DNA of 64,000 nucleotides from Pontibacillus chungwhensis (lineage in GTDB: Bacteria; Bacillota; Bacilli; Bacillales; BH030062): the NCBI RefSeq assembly GCF_030166655.1, contig NZ_CP126446.1:1922001-1986000 (forward strand), written 5' to 3'. Both the position numbers and the translations under genes were made by a program. Shown here one piece after another: positions 56,937 through 64,000 of this stretch. Under the pieces are notes generated by a model. That model did not search any database. It had not been told where the DNA came from and saw only the letters and a list, made by a program, of their open reading frames with translations. Each line of letters opens with the position of its first letter. Within the stretch, counting starts at the first letter, position 1.

Positions 56937-58157
56937 ATGAAGATTTTAGTTCAAAAATTTGGAGGCACTTCGGTAAAGGATGAACAGAGTCGTGAAAAAG
57001 CGATTGCCCATGTTCAAAAGGCTCGGGCAGAAGGTTATAAAGTAGTCGTTGTTGTATCTGCGATGGGACGTAAAGGCGATCCTTATGCAACAGACAGTCT
57101 TTTAGAACTGATCGATTTTCCTCATACTCGTTCTTCAAAACGAGAACAAGACTTATTGACTTCTTGCGGGGAAGTCATCTCTTCAGTCGTATTCTCGAAT
57201 GAGTTGCAAAATGTTGGCGTTAGTTCCGTTGCTTTAACCGGAGCTCAGGCTGGTTTTGTTACGAGCAATGACTTTACCGAAGCAAAAATCCGTGCAATGA
57301 ACCCTGAGCGTATTACCCAAGAGCTTCAATACTCTGATGTCGTTGTGGTGGCAGGATTCCAGGGACAAACGGAATCAGGTGATATTACAACGATTGGCCG
57401 GGGAGGGAGCGATACATCCGCTGCAGCTCTTGGAGCGGCTCTTGAAGCTGAATATATTGATATCTTTACGGATGTAGAAGGGATTATGACAGCGGATCCA
57501 AGAATTGTGGAGACAGCAAGACCTTTAAAGGTCATGACTTATAACGAGATTGTAAATTTGGCTTATCAAGGAGCTAAAGTTATACACCCAAGGGCAGTCG
57601 AAATTGCTATGCAAGCGAAAGTACCAATTCGAGTTCGCTCTACCTATTCAGATGAATTTGGGACTCTTGTAACGCAATCGAGACATGATGGAAGAGGTAA
57701 GGACATTCCTGATCGTCCTGTAACAGGGATTGCACATCTGTCTGGTATTGCACAAATTAAAGTATTTGCTAAAGATGAGCCATACCAACTTCAGTCAGAG
57801 GTCTTTAAATCAATGGCTGAAGCAGGAATATCTGTAGACTTTATTAATATTTCTCCAAAAGGTGTCGTTTACACCATACCGGATGTTTATACGACCAAAG
57901 CTAGAGAAATATTAGAAGCATTAGGGTATGAGCCTGAAATTACCCACAACTGTGCCAAAGTTTCTACAGTAGGTGCAGGCATTACAGGGGTACCAGGTAT
58001 TGCTGCAAGAATTGTTCACACCCTTACAACAGCCGGTGTTCAAATTTTACAATCAGCAGATAGTCATACTACCATATGGGTCCTTGTAAAAGAGGAGGAC
58101 CTAAAAGAAGCGGTTAATGCTCTTCATAAAACATTTGAACTACAATTAAACGAATAA
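56937..58157 (+). CDS. dapG: Aspartate kinase I (diaminopimelate-sensitive type)
   Basis: DapG phosphorylates aspartate as the first step of the aspartate family pathway. The 406-aa protein has the kinase start VQKFGGTSVKDEQSR, TIGRGGSDTSAAALGAAL and DGIMTADPRIV-like block (EGIMTADPRIVETA), and a C-terminal regulatory region with two ACT domains (from about 265). In B. subtilis the dapG enzyme is inhibited by meso-diaminopimelate; this is assumed here by orthology and place. GAGGTGTCCGT precedes the ATG. Confidence 0.96.
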   Translation: MKILVQKFGGTSVKDEQSREKAIAHVQKARAEGYKVVVVVSAMGRKGDPYATDSLLELIDFPHTRSSKREQDLLTSCGEVISSVVFSNELQNVGVSSVALTGAQAGFVTSNDFTEAKIRAMNPERITQELQYSDVVVVAGFQGQTESGDITTIGRGGSDTSAAALGAALEAEYIDIFTDVEGIMTADPRIVETARPLKVMTYNEIVNLAYQGAKVIHPRAVEIAMQAKVPIRVRSTYSDEFGTLVTQSRHDGRGKDIPDRPVTGIAHLSGIAQIKVFAKDEPYQLQSEVFKSMAEAGISVDFINISPKGVVYTIPDVYTTKAREILEALGYEPEITHNCAKVSTVGAGITGVPGIAARIVHTLTTAGVQILQSADSHTTIWVLVKEEDLKEAVNALHKTFELQLNE

Positions 58158-58178
58158 TTAAGAAAGGAGCATTCGTTT

Positions 58179-59054
58179 ATGAACTTTGGAAACATTATGA
58201 CAGCCATGGTGACTCCTTTTGACAATCGTGGCAACCTAGATCTTGAGAAAACAACGCAGCTCGTCAACTACTTAATCGATAATGGCTCTGATGGTCTTGT
58301 AATCGCCGGGACAACAGGCGAATCACCCACACTAACGGCAGAAGAAAAAATTGCACTATGTAAACATGTTGTAAGCGTGGTAGACCATCGTGTTCCAGTC
58401 ATTGCGGGTACTGGTAGCAACAATACACACGCTTCTATAGAGTTAACGAAAAAAGCAGAACAAACGGGCGTAGATGGAATTATGCTAGTAGCCCCTTATT
58501 ACAACAAACCTAGCCAGGAAGGTCTTTACCAACACTTTAGCTCAATCGCTAAAGAAACCTCCCTTCCTGTAATGCTTTATAATATTCCTGGGCGTTCTGT
58601 TGTGAATATGGATGTAGACACCATCGTACGCCTATCGACAGTCGACAACATTGTATCTGTTAAAGACGCAAGTGGTGACTTAGATGCGATGACAGAGTTG
58701 ATTTCTAAAACAAGCGACGATTTTAGTGTCTACAGTGGTGAAGATAGCTTAACGCTTCCTTCTGTCGCGATCGGTGCAAATGGAATTGTATCCGTTTCTG
58801 CCCATGTTGTTGGAAACGAAATGCAAGAAATGATTCATGAACTGCGTGAAGGTGACTCTGTGAAAGCAGCAGCGCTTCACCAGCAGCTATTACCGGTCAT
58901 GAATGCATGCTTTATGGCGCCATCGCCAACACCTGTAAAGACAGCACTTCAAATGAAAGGGTTAGATGTAGGGGGCGTTCGCCTTCCGCTTATTCCTCTC
59001 ACAGCAGAGGAGCGTAATCGCTTATCAGAAGCGCTAGCACCTTTCCAAAAATAA
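58179..59054 (+). CDS. dapA: 4-hydroxy-tetrahydrodipicolinate synthase
   Basis: DapA condenses pyruvate with aspartate semialdehyde, the branch point to lysine, peptidoglycan diaminopimelate and dipicolinate. The 291-aa TIM barrel has GTTGESPTL, Tyr134 in VMLYNIPGR and the Schiff-base Lys162 in IVSVKDASGD. AAGAAAGGAGC precedes the ATG at 58179. A strong terminator ends the asd-dapG-dapA unit. Confidence 0.98.
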   Translation: MNFGNIMTAMVTPFDNRGNLDLEKTTQLVNYLIDNGSDGLVIAGTTGESPTLTAEEKIALCKHVVSVVDHRVPVIAGTGSNNTHASIELTKKAEQTGVDGIMLVAPYYNKPSQEGLYQHFSSIAKETSLPVMLYNIPGRSVVNMDVDTIVRLSTVDNIVSVKDASGDLDAMTELISKTSDDFSVYSGEDSLTLPSVAIGANGIVSVSAHVVGNEMQEMIHELREGDSVKAAALHQQLLPVMNACFMAPSPTPVKTALQMKGLDVGGVRLPLIPLTAEERNRLSEALAPFQK

Positions 59055-59062
59055 TAATAGAC

Positions 59063-59097
59063 AAAAGCTCCCTGGCCTAGAGTCAGGGAGCTTTTTT
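59063..59097 (+). terminator. dapA terminator
   Basis: AAAAGCTCCCTG (59063-59074) pairs with CAGGGAGCTTTT (59084-59095), then TT. Confidence 0.93.
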
Positions 59098-59212
59098 AAC
59101 TAAACGAGAGGAATCCAATCTTGAATCATCACACGAAGTAAAAAGTTATCTAAATAACCACGTTTGAATATCCACTTGATAAAACTTTTATCATTTTGTT
59201 CTCATTAAAGCG

Positions 59213-59243
59213 TGCATGCTTCTTTTTCCATTCGCTCATACTA
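59213..59243 (+). promoter_or_regulatory. Sigma-G-like forespore promoter of tepA
   Basis: TGCATG (59213-59218) and CATACTA (59237-59243) are 18 bases apart. The -10 matches the sigma-G consensus CATAMTA exactly and the -35 matches TGMATA in five of six. The start would be near 59250, just ahead of the tepA ribosome binding site. Confidence 0.6.
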
Positions 59244-59271
59244 GGAATAATCATGAAAGGAGCGATTTATT

Positions 59272-60021
59272 ATGGGAAATGAAGATACACCTAAAAAGGG
59301 GCAAGACCAAGATCAAGAACAGGACCAGAATCAAAATTCACAATCCTCTTTGATGCAGAAAATTCAGCAGCTAGGTCAGTCGAATGTACCAACGGCGCCG
59401 GATTCAAATATACACATTTTACCTATTATTGGTCAGGTAGAGGGACATGTGCAGCTTCCTCCTAAGAATAAAACAACGAAATACGAGCACCTAATACCGC
59501 AAATTATTGCGATTGAACAAAATCCTAAAATTGAAGGAGTTATTGTTCTTTTAAATACAGTGGGAGGCGACGTAGAAGCGGGTCTTGCTATATCGGAGAT
59601 GATTGCTTCTTTATCTAAACCATCTGTTTCTATTGTACTAGGTGGAGGACATTCAATAGGCGTTCCAATTGCAGTTGCCACAAACTACTCGTTTATAGCG
59701 GAAACAGCCACAATGACGATCCATCCTATACGTTTAACGGGTCTTGTCATTGGAGTACCTCAGACGTTTGAATACTTAGACAAGATGCAGGAACGAGTGA
59801 TTAACTTCGTCACTCATCACTCCAATGTGACAGAAGAAAAGTTCAAGGATTTAATGTTTGCTAAAGGCAATCTAACAAGAGATATTGGGACGAACGTTAT
59901 TGGTGACGATGCTGTAGAATGTGGATTAATTGATGCTGTAGGCGGAGTTAGCCACGCCATGAAAAAACTAAATGAACTAATATCAGAAAAGAAGAAGCAA
60001 GATGAGCAGGTGATTCAATGA
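59272..60021 (+). CDS. tepA: ClpP-like serine protease TepA
   Basis: A 249-aa ClpP-fold protein, the counterpart of B. subtilis TepA (YmfB), reported to act in spore outgrowth by degrading small acid-soluble spore proteins. The first 35 residues are a Gln/Asp repeat-rich, probably disordered leader. The fold shows [14 protein letters not shown], the nucleophile Ser128 in GGGHSIG and His151 in MTIHPIR. AAAGGAGCGATTTATT precedes the ATG. A sigma-G-like promoter lies upstream. rnjB, which precedes tepA in B. subtilis, is absent here. Confidence 0.94.
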   Translation: MGNEDTPKKGQDQDQEQDQNQNSQSSLMQKIQQLGQSNVPTAPDSNIHILPIIGQVEGHVQLPPKNKTTKYEHLIPQIIAIEQNPKIEGVIVLLNTVGGDVEAGLAISEMIASLSKPSVSIVLGGGHSIGVPIAVATNYSFIAETATMTIHPIRLTGLVIGVPQTFEYLDKMQERVINFVTHHSNVTEEKFKDLMFAKGNLTRDIGTNVIGDDAVECGLIDAVGGVSHAMKKLNELISEKKKQDEQVIQ

Positions 60022-60239
60022 TTCACTACACCCCGCTAAGTGATTACGACATCATTGAGGATGATGCCATGAGTTATGAGAAGCACATGACGATGACAGT
60101 TAATGGGAAAATGTGCAGAGTCGAGCAACTCGATGATGGATCCTATCAACTAGTTCAGTTATTATCTACAGATCCACAAGATTACCTCGATCAACAATAT
60201 GTGCCAGGTACTATCCTTACAAATGGTCTATTGTCCTAA
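60018..60239 (+). CDS. ylzJ: YlzJ-like family protein
   Basis: A 73-aa protein that matches the small YlzJ family by position and pattern ([16 protein letters not shown], then [21 protein letters not shown]). The ATG overlaps the tepA stop by four bases, so the two are translated together and presumably share the forespore promoter. The function is unknown. There is no signal peptide or membrane helix. Confidence 0.88.
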   Translation: MIHYTPLSDYDIIEDDAMSYEKHMTMTVNGKMCRVEQLDDGSYQLVQLLSTDPQDYLDQQYVPGTILTNGLLS

Positions 60240-60269
60240 GGAACGGGTATATTTGTTCGCTATTGTTTA

Positions 60270-60278
60270 TGCTATAAT
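60270..60278 (+). promoter_or_regulatory. Extended -10 promoter of spoIIIE
   Basis: TGCTATAAT (60270-60278) is a full extended -10 with a perfect TATAAT. TTGTTC (60253-60258) is 14 bases upstream, too close for a standard -35, so the extended -10 probably suffices. The leader to ATG 60439 is about 155 bases. Confidence 0.65.
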
Positions 60279-60322
60279 ATAGACTGAAGGATTGCTTATC
60301 CATAGGAGGCATTCTTTGGAAC

Positions 60323-60365
60323 AGAAATCCTGTAACGAGTGCTGTTGCAGGATTTCTTGTTCTCT
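60323..60365 (+). terminator. Hairpin in the spoIIIE leader (possible attenuator)
   Basis: AGAAATCCTGTAAC (60323-60336) pairs with GTTGCAGGATTTCT (60344-60357) over 14 bp with one G-U, loop of seven, followed by TGTTCTCTT. It lies downstream of the promoter, within the transcript. It could be a weak terminator or control the upstream TTG start at 60316. Confidence 0.5.
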
Positions 60366-60438
60366 TATGAGAAATAGTATTGTAGCTAAGAAGGACATTG
60401 TATATCTAAAGATCCTTAGTTTGAAAGATGGTGAAAAA

Positions 60439-62763
60439 ATGGCGAAGAAACGTCAAAAGAAAAAACAACAGAAAACACAAGTAAAAGATCAGGTTAAATT
60501 TGAGCTCATTGGGCTTTTATTTATATTCTTATCCGTTTTTGGTAGTGGAGCTAGTGCTATATCAGGTGGCGCTATTCCAAATAGTTTAGAGCACTTATTT
60601 CAATTCTTTTTTGGTATATGGTATTTTATCGTCTCTTTATTCTTATTTGTAGTGGGAATTTACTTAATGGTGCAGCGTAAATGGCCTATGTTTATACATA
60701 AACGCTTTGTAGGCTTTTACATTTTGTTTGCTGCGATATTATTATTAACTCATGTACAGACTTTTGAAGCGGTAATGAAGGATAATGTTGAACCGTCTAT
60801 CCTGAAAGTTACCTGGAACCATTTCCAGGCTTACATTCAAGGAAAGGTTTCCTCTTCACAATTGGGGGGAGGTTTAATTGGTGGGAGTTTGTTTGCTTTT
60901 ACCTATTACTTATTTGCTCCGACGGGTGCAAAGATTGTTTCTGTCTTTGCCATGATCGTTGGGGTGCTCTTTTTAACAGAAATTTCTCTTGGCGATCTGT
61001 TGAAAAGTGCACTCGATAAAGGGAAAAGCTTCATGAATAACCAATGGACTTCTGTTAAGGACCAAAGAGAACAATATAAAGAAAAGCGCCAAAAAGATAA
61101 GCAAGACGAAGAGAAAGAAGAAGCTCCAATTGAATATGGAAATGAGGGTAAACAAACTTCTTCTCAACCTCCTGAACAAGAAGAAAGTACCTCCTCGCCT
61201 ATTATTCAGGACTTTACGGATAACGCTTATAAACAAGAAGAACCACAAGAGAAGAAACCTGCAAAAGAAAGTCCTCAAGACATCAAATCGGAAGAGGAGG
61301 GGTTAGCTGAATCATTACCCCTTACAGAGGTGGAAAACGTTGATTACCAATTGCCATCTTTGAATTTATTAGCTGAACCCACAAAAAATACGCAACAACA
61401 AGAACGTTCTAAAATTCAAGCTACAGTAAAAAAATTAGAACAAACTTTTCACAGTTTTGGTGTTAAAGCAAAAGTAACCAAAGTTCATGTAGGGCCATCA
61501 GTAACAAAATATGAAGTCTATCCTGATGTAGGAGTAAAAGTAAGTAAGATTGTGAACTTACATGATGATCTTGCTTTGGCTCTTGCAGCGAAGGATATTC
61601 GTATTGAAGCCCCGATACCGGGGAAATCTGCCGTAGGTATTGAAGTGCCAAACCAAGAAGTAGCTATGGTAAGTTTAAGAGAGGTGTTAGAGCCTCAGCA
61701 ACACCAATCAGATTCTAAACTATTATTTGGCCTAGGGCGAGATATCTCAGGTGATGCTATAGTTTCTGAATTAAACAAAATGCCACACTTATTAGTAGCG
61801 GGTGCTACAGGAAGTGGTAAGAGTGTGTGTATAAACGGAATTATTACTAGTATTTTAATGAGAGCTAAACCTCATGAAGTAAAAATGATGATGATTGATC
61901 CGAAAAAAGTAGAGCTGAATGTATATAATGGAATACCGCATTTGTTAGCTCCTGTTGTTACGGACCCTAAGAAAGCTTCACGTGCACTTAAAAAAGTTGT
62001 GTCAGAAATGGAAAGAAGATATGAATTGTTCTCAGATACCGGGACAAGAAATATAGAAGGTTACAATGAACACATTCGAAAACATAACGCTGAAAGTGAA
62101 GAAACCCAACCTCAGCTGCCTTATATTGTAGTACTTGTAGATGAACTGGCAGACTTAATGATGGTTGCATCAAACGAAGTGGAAGATGCGATAACACGCT
62201 TAGCGCAAATGGCTCGTGCTGCTGGCATTCATTTAATTATCGCCACGCAGCGCCCTTCTGTAGATGTCATTACAGGTGTCATAAAAGCAAATATCCCTTC
62301 TCGGATTGCGTTCAGTGTATCTTCACAAACGGATTCTCGTACTATTTTAGATTCAGGCGGGGCGGAAAAGTTACTCGGCCGGGGAGATATGTTATTTATT
62401 CCTGTTGGTTCTTCAAAACCGACTCGTGTTCAAGGGGCTTTCCTTTCTGATGAAGAAGTAGAAAGGATTGTGGAACATTGTGTCGAACAGCAAAAAGCAC
62501 AATATGAGGAAGAAATGATTCCTGAAGAAGAAAGTGAAGTAAAGCAAGAAGTGGATGATGATTTATATGAGGATGCTGTAGCTTTAGTGTTAGAAATGCA
62601 AAGCGCAAGTGTGTCTATGTTACAACGAAGGTTCCGAATAGGTTATACTCGTGCAGCAAGATTAATTGATGCTATGGAAGATCGGCGTATTGTAGGACCA
62701 TATGAGGGAAGTAAACCGAGAGAGGTTCTTGTATCACAATCTTCAGAGGAAATATCTTCTTAA
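60439..62763 (+). CDS. spoIIIE: DNA translocase SpoIIIE (FtsK family)
   Basis: SpoIIIE pumps the chromosome into the forespore through the septum. The 774-aa protein has four membrane helices (about residues 18-175), an acidic Glu/Gln-rich linker (200-300), the alpha domain, the beta RecA-like motor with Walker A GATGSGKS near 454 and Walker [13 protein letters not shown], and a C-terminal gamma winged helix ([20 protein letters not shown]) that reads SRS sequences. Length and sequence match B. subtilis SpoIIIE. An in-frame TTG at 60316 with AGGAGG could add 41 residues; ATG 60439 has a weaker GATGGTGA site. Confidence 0.95.
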   Translation: MAKKRQKKKQQKTQVKDQVKFELIGLLFIFLSVFGSGASAISGGAIPNSLEHLFQFFFGIWYFIVSLFLFVVGIYLMVQRKWPMFIHKRFVGFYILFAAILLLTHVQTFEAVMKDNVEPSILKVTWNHFQAYIQGKVSSSQLGGGLIGGSLFAFTYYLFAPTGAKIVSVFAMIVGVLFLTEISLGDLLKSALDKGKSFMNNQWTSVKDQREQYKEKRQKDKQDEEKEEAPIEYGNEGKQTSSQPPEQEESTSSPIIQDFTDNAYKQEEPQEKKPAKESPQDIKSEEEGLAESLPLTEVENVDYQLPSLNLLAEPTKNTQQQERSKIQATVKKLEQTFHSFGVKAKVTKVHVGPSVTKYEVYPDVGVKVSKIVNLHDDLALALAAKDIRIEAPIPGKSAVGIEVPNQEVAMVSLREVLEPQQHQSDSKLLFGLGRDISGDAIVSELNKMPHLLVAGATGSGKSVCINGIITSILMRAKPHEVKMMMIDPKKVELNVYNGIPHLLAPVVTDPKKASRALKKVVSEMERRYELFSDTGTRNIEGYNEHIRKHNAESEETQPQLPYIVVLVDELADLMMVASNEVEDAITRLAQMARAAGIHLIIATQRPSVDVITGVIKANIPSRIAFSVSSQTDSRTILDSGGAEKLLGRGDMLFIPVGSSKPTRVQGAFLSDEEVERIVEHCVEQQKAQYEEEMIPEEESEVKQEVDDDLYEDAVALVLEMQSASVSMLQRRFRIGYTRAARLIDAMEDRRIVGPYEGSKPREVLVSQSSEEISS

Positions 62764-62794
62764 AGAAAGACACTATTGTGTCTTTCTTTTTTTT
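62762..62794 (+). terminator. spoIIIE terminator
   Basis: AAAGAAAGACAC (62762-62773) pairs with GTGTCTTTCTTT (62778-62789) around TATT, then TTTTT. Confidence 0.92.
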
Positions 62795-62911
62795 ATGTCA
62801 TACAGCATCTAGAAAGCGTTTACCCTCTTGTATGCCAGTGTGATCAATCGTTAACTGAATATTTAGTTTTGTCAGAAAAGAGGACATTTTGATAAAAATA
62901 GTAGAATTCTA

Positions 62912-62940
62912 TTTATTTATGCTCATAAAAGTGTTATATT
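62912..62940 (+). promoter_or_regulatory. Possible ymfC promoter
   Basis: TATATT (62935-62940) is a good -10, but the -35 17 bases upstream (TTTATT, 62912-62917) is poor. The 250-base spoIIIE-ymfC gap holds otherwise only the spoIIIE terminator. Confidence 0.3.
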
Positions 62941-63013
62941 AATCTCGAATATGATGAGTCGAACGTCAGATGTCAGATCTCTTAAAAGAGGAAACGCTTG
63001 GAGTGAACTACAT

Positions 63014-63739
63014 ATGAGTATAAGAACAGATACACGCCATTTATATTTACAAGTCATCGATCAGATTAAGAAAGATATTGATAATGGGAGATACAAAGAA
63101 AGGGAAAAACTCCCCTCTGAATTCCAGTTATCGAAGTTATTAGGTGTATCCAGGGCGACATTACGTGAGGCTCTTCGCATACTAGAGGAAGAGAACATTG
63201 TAACAAGACGTCACGGAGTTGGAACATTTGTTAACGCTAAACCAATCTTCTCATCTGGTATAGAAGAATTATTTAGTGTAACAGAAATGATTGAAAGAGG
63301 CGGCATGAAACCCGGAAGTCAGTACTTATCAACTGAGATGTTAGAAGCGACCGAAGAGGACGTTAAAAAATTTTATCCTTTTCATGTCGAAACATTCGCA
63401 AAAGTCGAACGAGTCAGAACAGCCGACGGAGAACCGGTAGTCTACTGTGTCGACAAAATTCCAAAAGGGCTGATTCCTTTAGAACATGTCCATAAAGAAG
63501 ATTCTATGTTTCAGCTTTTGGAAGAGTATAGTGAAAAAGTTGTGAGTTATGCTGTAACCTTCATTGAACCAGTAGGATACCAGGAACGAATCTCTACAAT
63601 ATTAAATTGTGAGCCAGATCAACCACTCTTATTGTTAAAGCAAATGCATTATACAACGGAAGATGAGCCTGTATTGTATTCGAGTAATTACTTCCGGGCC
63701 GACACGTTTGGATTCCACGTTTTGCGAAAAAGAGTGTAA
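63014..63739 (+). CDS. ymfC: GntR/HutC-family transcriptional regulator YmfC
   Basis: A 241-aa regulator with an N-terminal GntR winged helix ([45 protein letters not shown] in blocks, about residues 10-75) and a C-terminal UTRA effector-binding domain (about 95-235). ATG 63014 with GGAGTGAAC gives the same length and start as B. subtilis YmfC; the in-frame ATG at 62951 lacks a site. The ligand is unknown. The lipoprotein gene that follows suggests it may control an uptake system, as an inference. Confidence 0.92.
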   Translation: MSIRTDTRHLYLQVIDQIKKDIDNGRYKEREKLPSEFQLSKLLGVSRATLREALRILEEENIVTRRHGVGTFVNAKPIFSSGIEELFSVTEMIERGGMKPGSQYLSTEMLEATEEDVKKFYPFHVETFAKVERVRTADGEPVVYCVDKIPKGLIPLEHVHKEDSMFQLLEEYSEKVVSYAVTFIEPVGYQERISTILNCEPDQPLLLLKQMHYTTEDEPVLYSSNYFRADTFGFHVLRKRV

Positions 63740-63850
63740 GGGCTTACATTTAGGGTGATTATTTAAGGAGGTGGTGAGTCCGAAGGGGAAACGTTTTGTT
63801 TGATAATTGGTATTCTATTAATCTTTTTAAATTCGTAGGGGGTAATGAAT

Positions 63851-64000
63851 TTGAAACAAAGTCGTATTTTATTATTAGCGCTATTAATGGCGCTTGGCAT
63901 GATGTTAGCTGCGTGTGGTTCAGATGATGATGCTTCAACAGATTCAGACAGCGGTTCTGATAATGAGGATACAGAAGAGACAGACACTGATTCTGGCGGA
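63851..64000 (+). CDS. Substrate-binding-type lipoprotein (N-terminal part)
   Basis: The window ends inside this gene, leaving about 50 codons. They encode a lipoprotein signal peptide (LKQSRILLLALLMALGMMLAAC) with lipobox LAAC, then an extremely acidic Asp/Ser/Glu/Thr linker. TTG 63851 with AGGGGGT seven bases ahead is preferred; ATG 63845 is in frame but too close to that site. By gene order in related Bacillaceae, a BMP-family nucleoside-binding lipoprotein of an ABC transporter is likely, but the binding domain is not in view. Confidence 0.8.
   Translation, partial: MKQSRILLLALLMALGMMLAACGSDDDASTDSDSGSDNEDTEETDTDSGG

Noticed and set aside
63774-63803. Nine-codon frame after AAGGAGG between ymfC and the lipoprotein gene
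   Set aside because: A ribosome binding site followed by GTG is present, but a nine-residue product cannot be supported from sequence alone.

Overview
The window is 64 kb of chromosome from a flagellated, endospore-forming, low-to-mid GC Gram-positive of the family Bacillaceae. Gene order follows the Bacillus subtilis region from fliF to ymfC almost gene for gene. Acidic linkers in several proteins and the accessory gene content hint at a halotolerant lineage such as Pontibacillus, Halobacillus or Virgibacillus, but that genus-level guess is weak. Every convincing gene is on the + strand. I see no tRNA or rRNA gene, CRISPR array, transposase or prophage.

Bases 1-27553 are the distal part of the fla/che operon. 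It starts inside fliF and runs through the switch, export ATPase and stator side (fliG, fliH, fliI, fliJ, ylxF), hook length control and hook (fliK, flgD, a TIGR02530-type protein, flgE), swrD, fliL, the C-ring (fliM, fliY), cheY, the export gate (fliZ/fliO, fliP, fliQ, fliR, flhB, flhA), flagellar placement and number (flhF, flhG), chemotaxis (cheB, cheA, cheW, cheC, cheD), then sigD and swrB. Two genes absent from the B. subtilis operon sit near its end: a small two-helix membrane protein of unknown function between cheD and sigD, and a FapA-type DUF342 protein between sigD and swrB.

Bases 27554-41122 hold translation, lipid and replication genes: rpsB, tsf, pyrH, frr, uppS, cdsA, dxr, rasP, proS and polC. 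Hairpins between rpsB, tsf, pyrH, frr and uppS divide the early part into separate transcription units. Bases 41123-51024 hold the rimP-nusA-rnpM-ylxQ-infB-ylxP-rbfA-truB-ribF cluster, then rpsO and pnp. The rimP, rpsB and rpsO leaders are all strongly structured behind good sigma-A promoters, which fits feedback control of translation and transcription factors.

Bases 51025-64000 combine sporulation and lysine/dipicolinate synthesis: ylxY, mlpA, ymxH, dpaA-dpaB (behind a sigma-K-like promoter), asd-dapG-dapA (which make the dihydrodipicolinate used by DpaAB and by lysine synthesis), tepA-ylzJ (behind a sigma-G-like promoter), spoIIIE, the GntR regulator ymfC, and the start of a lipoprotein gene cut by the window end. 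rnjB, which lies between dapA and tepA in B. subtilis, is missing here. The only gene-free stretch over 300 bases (51025-51432) holds the pnp terminator and two tandem copies of a structured intergenic repeat whose stems vary in a compensatory way.
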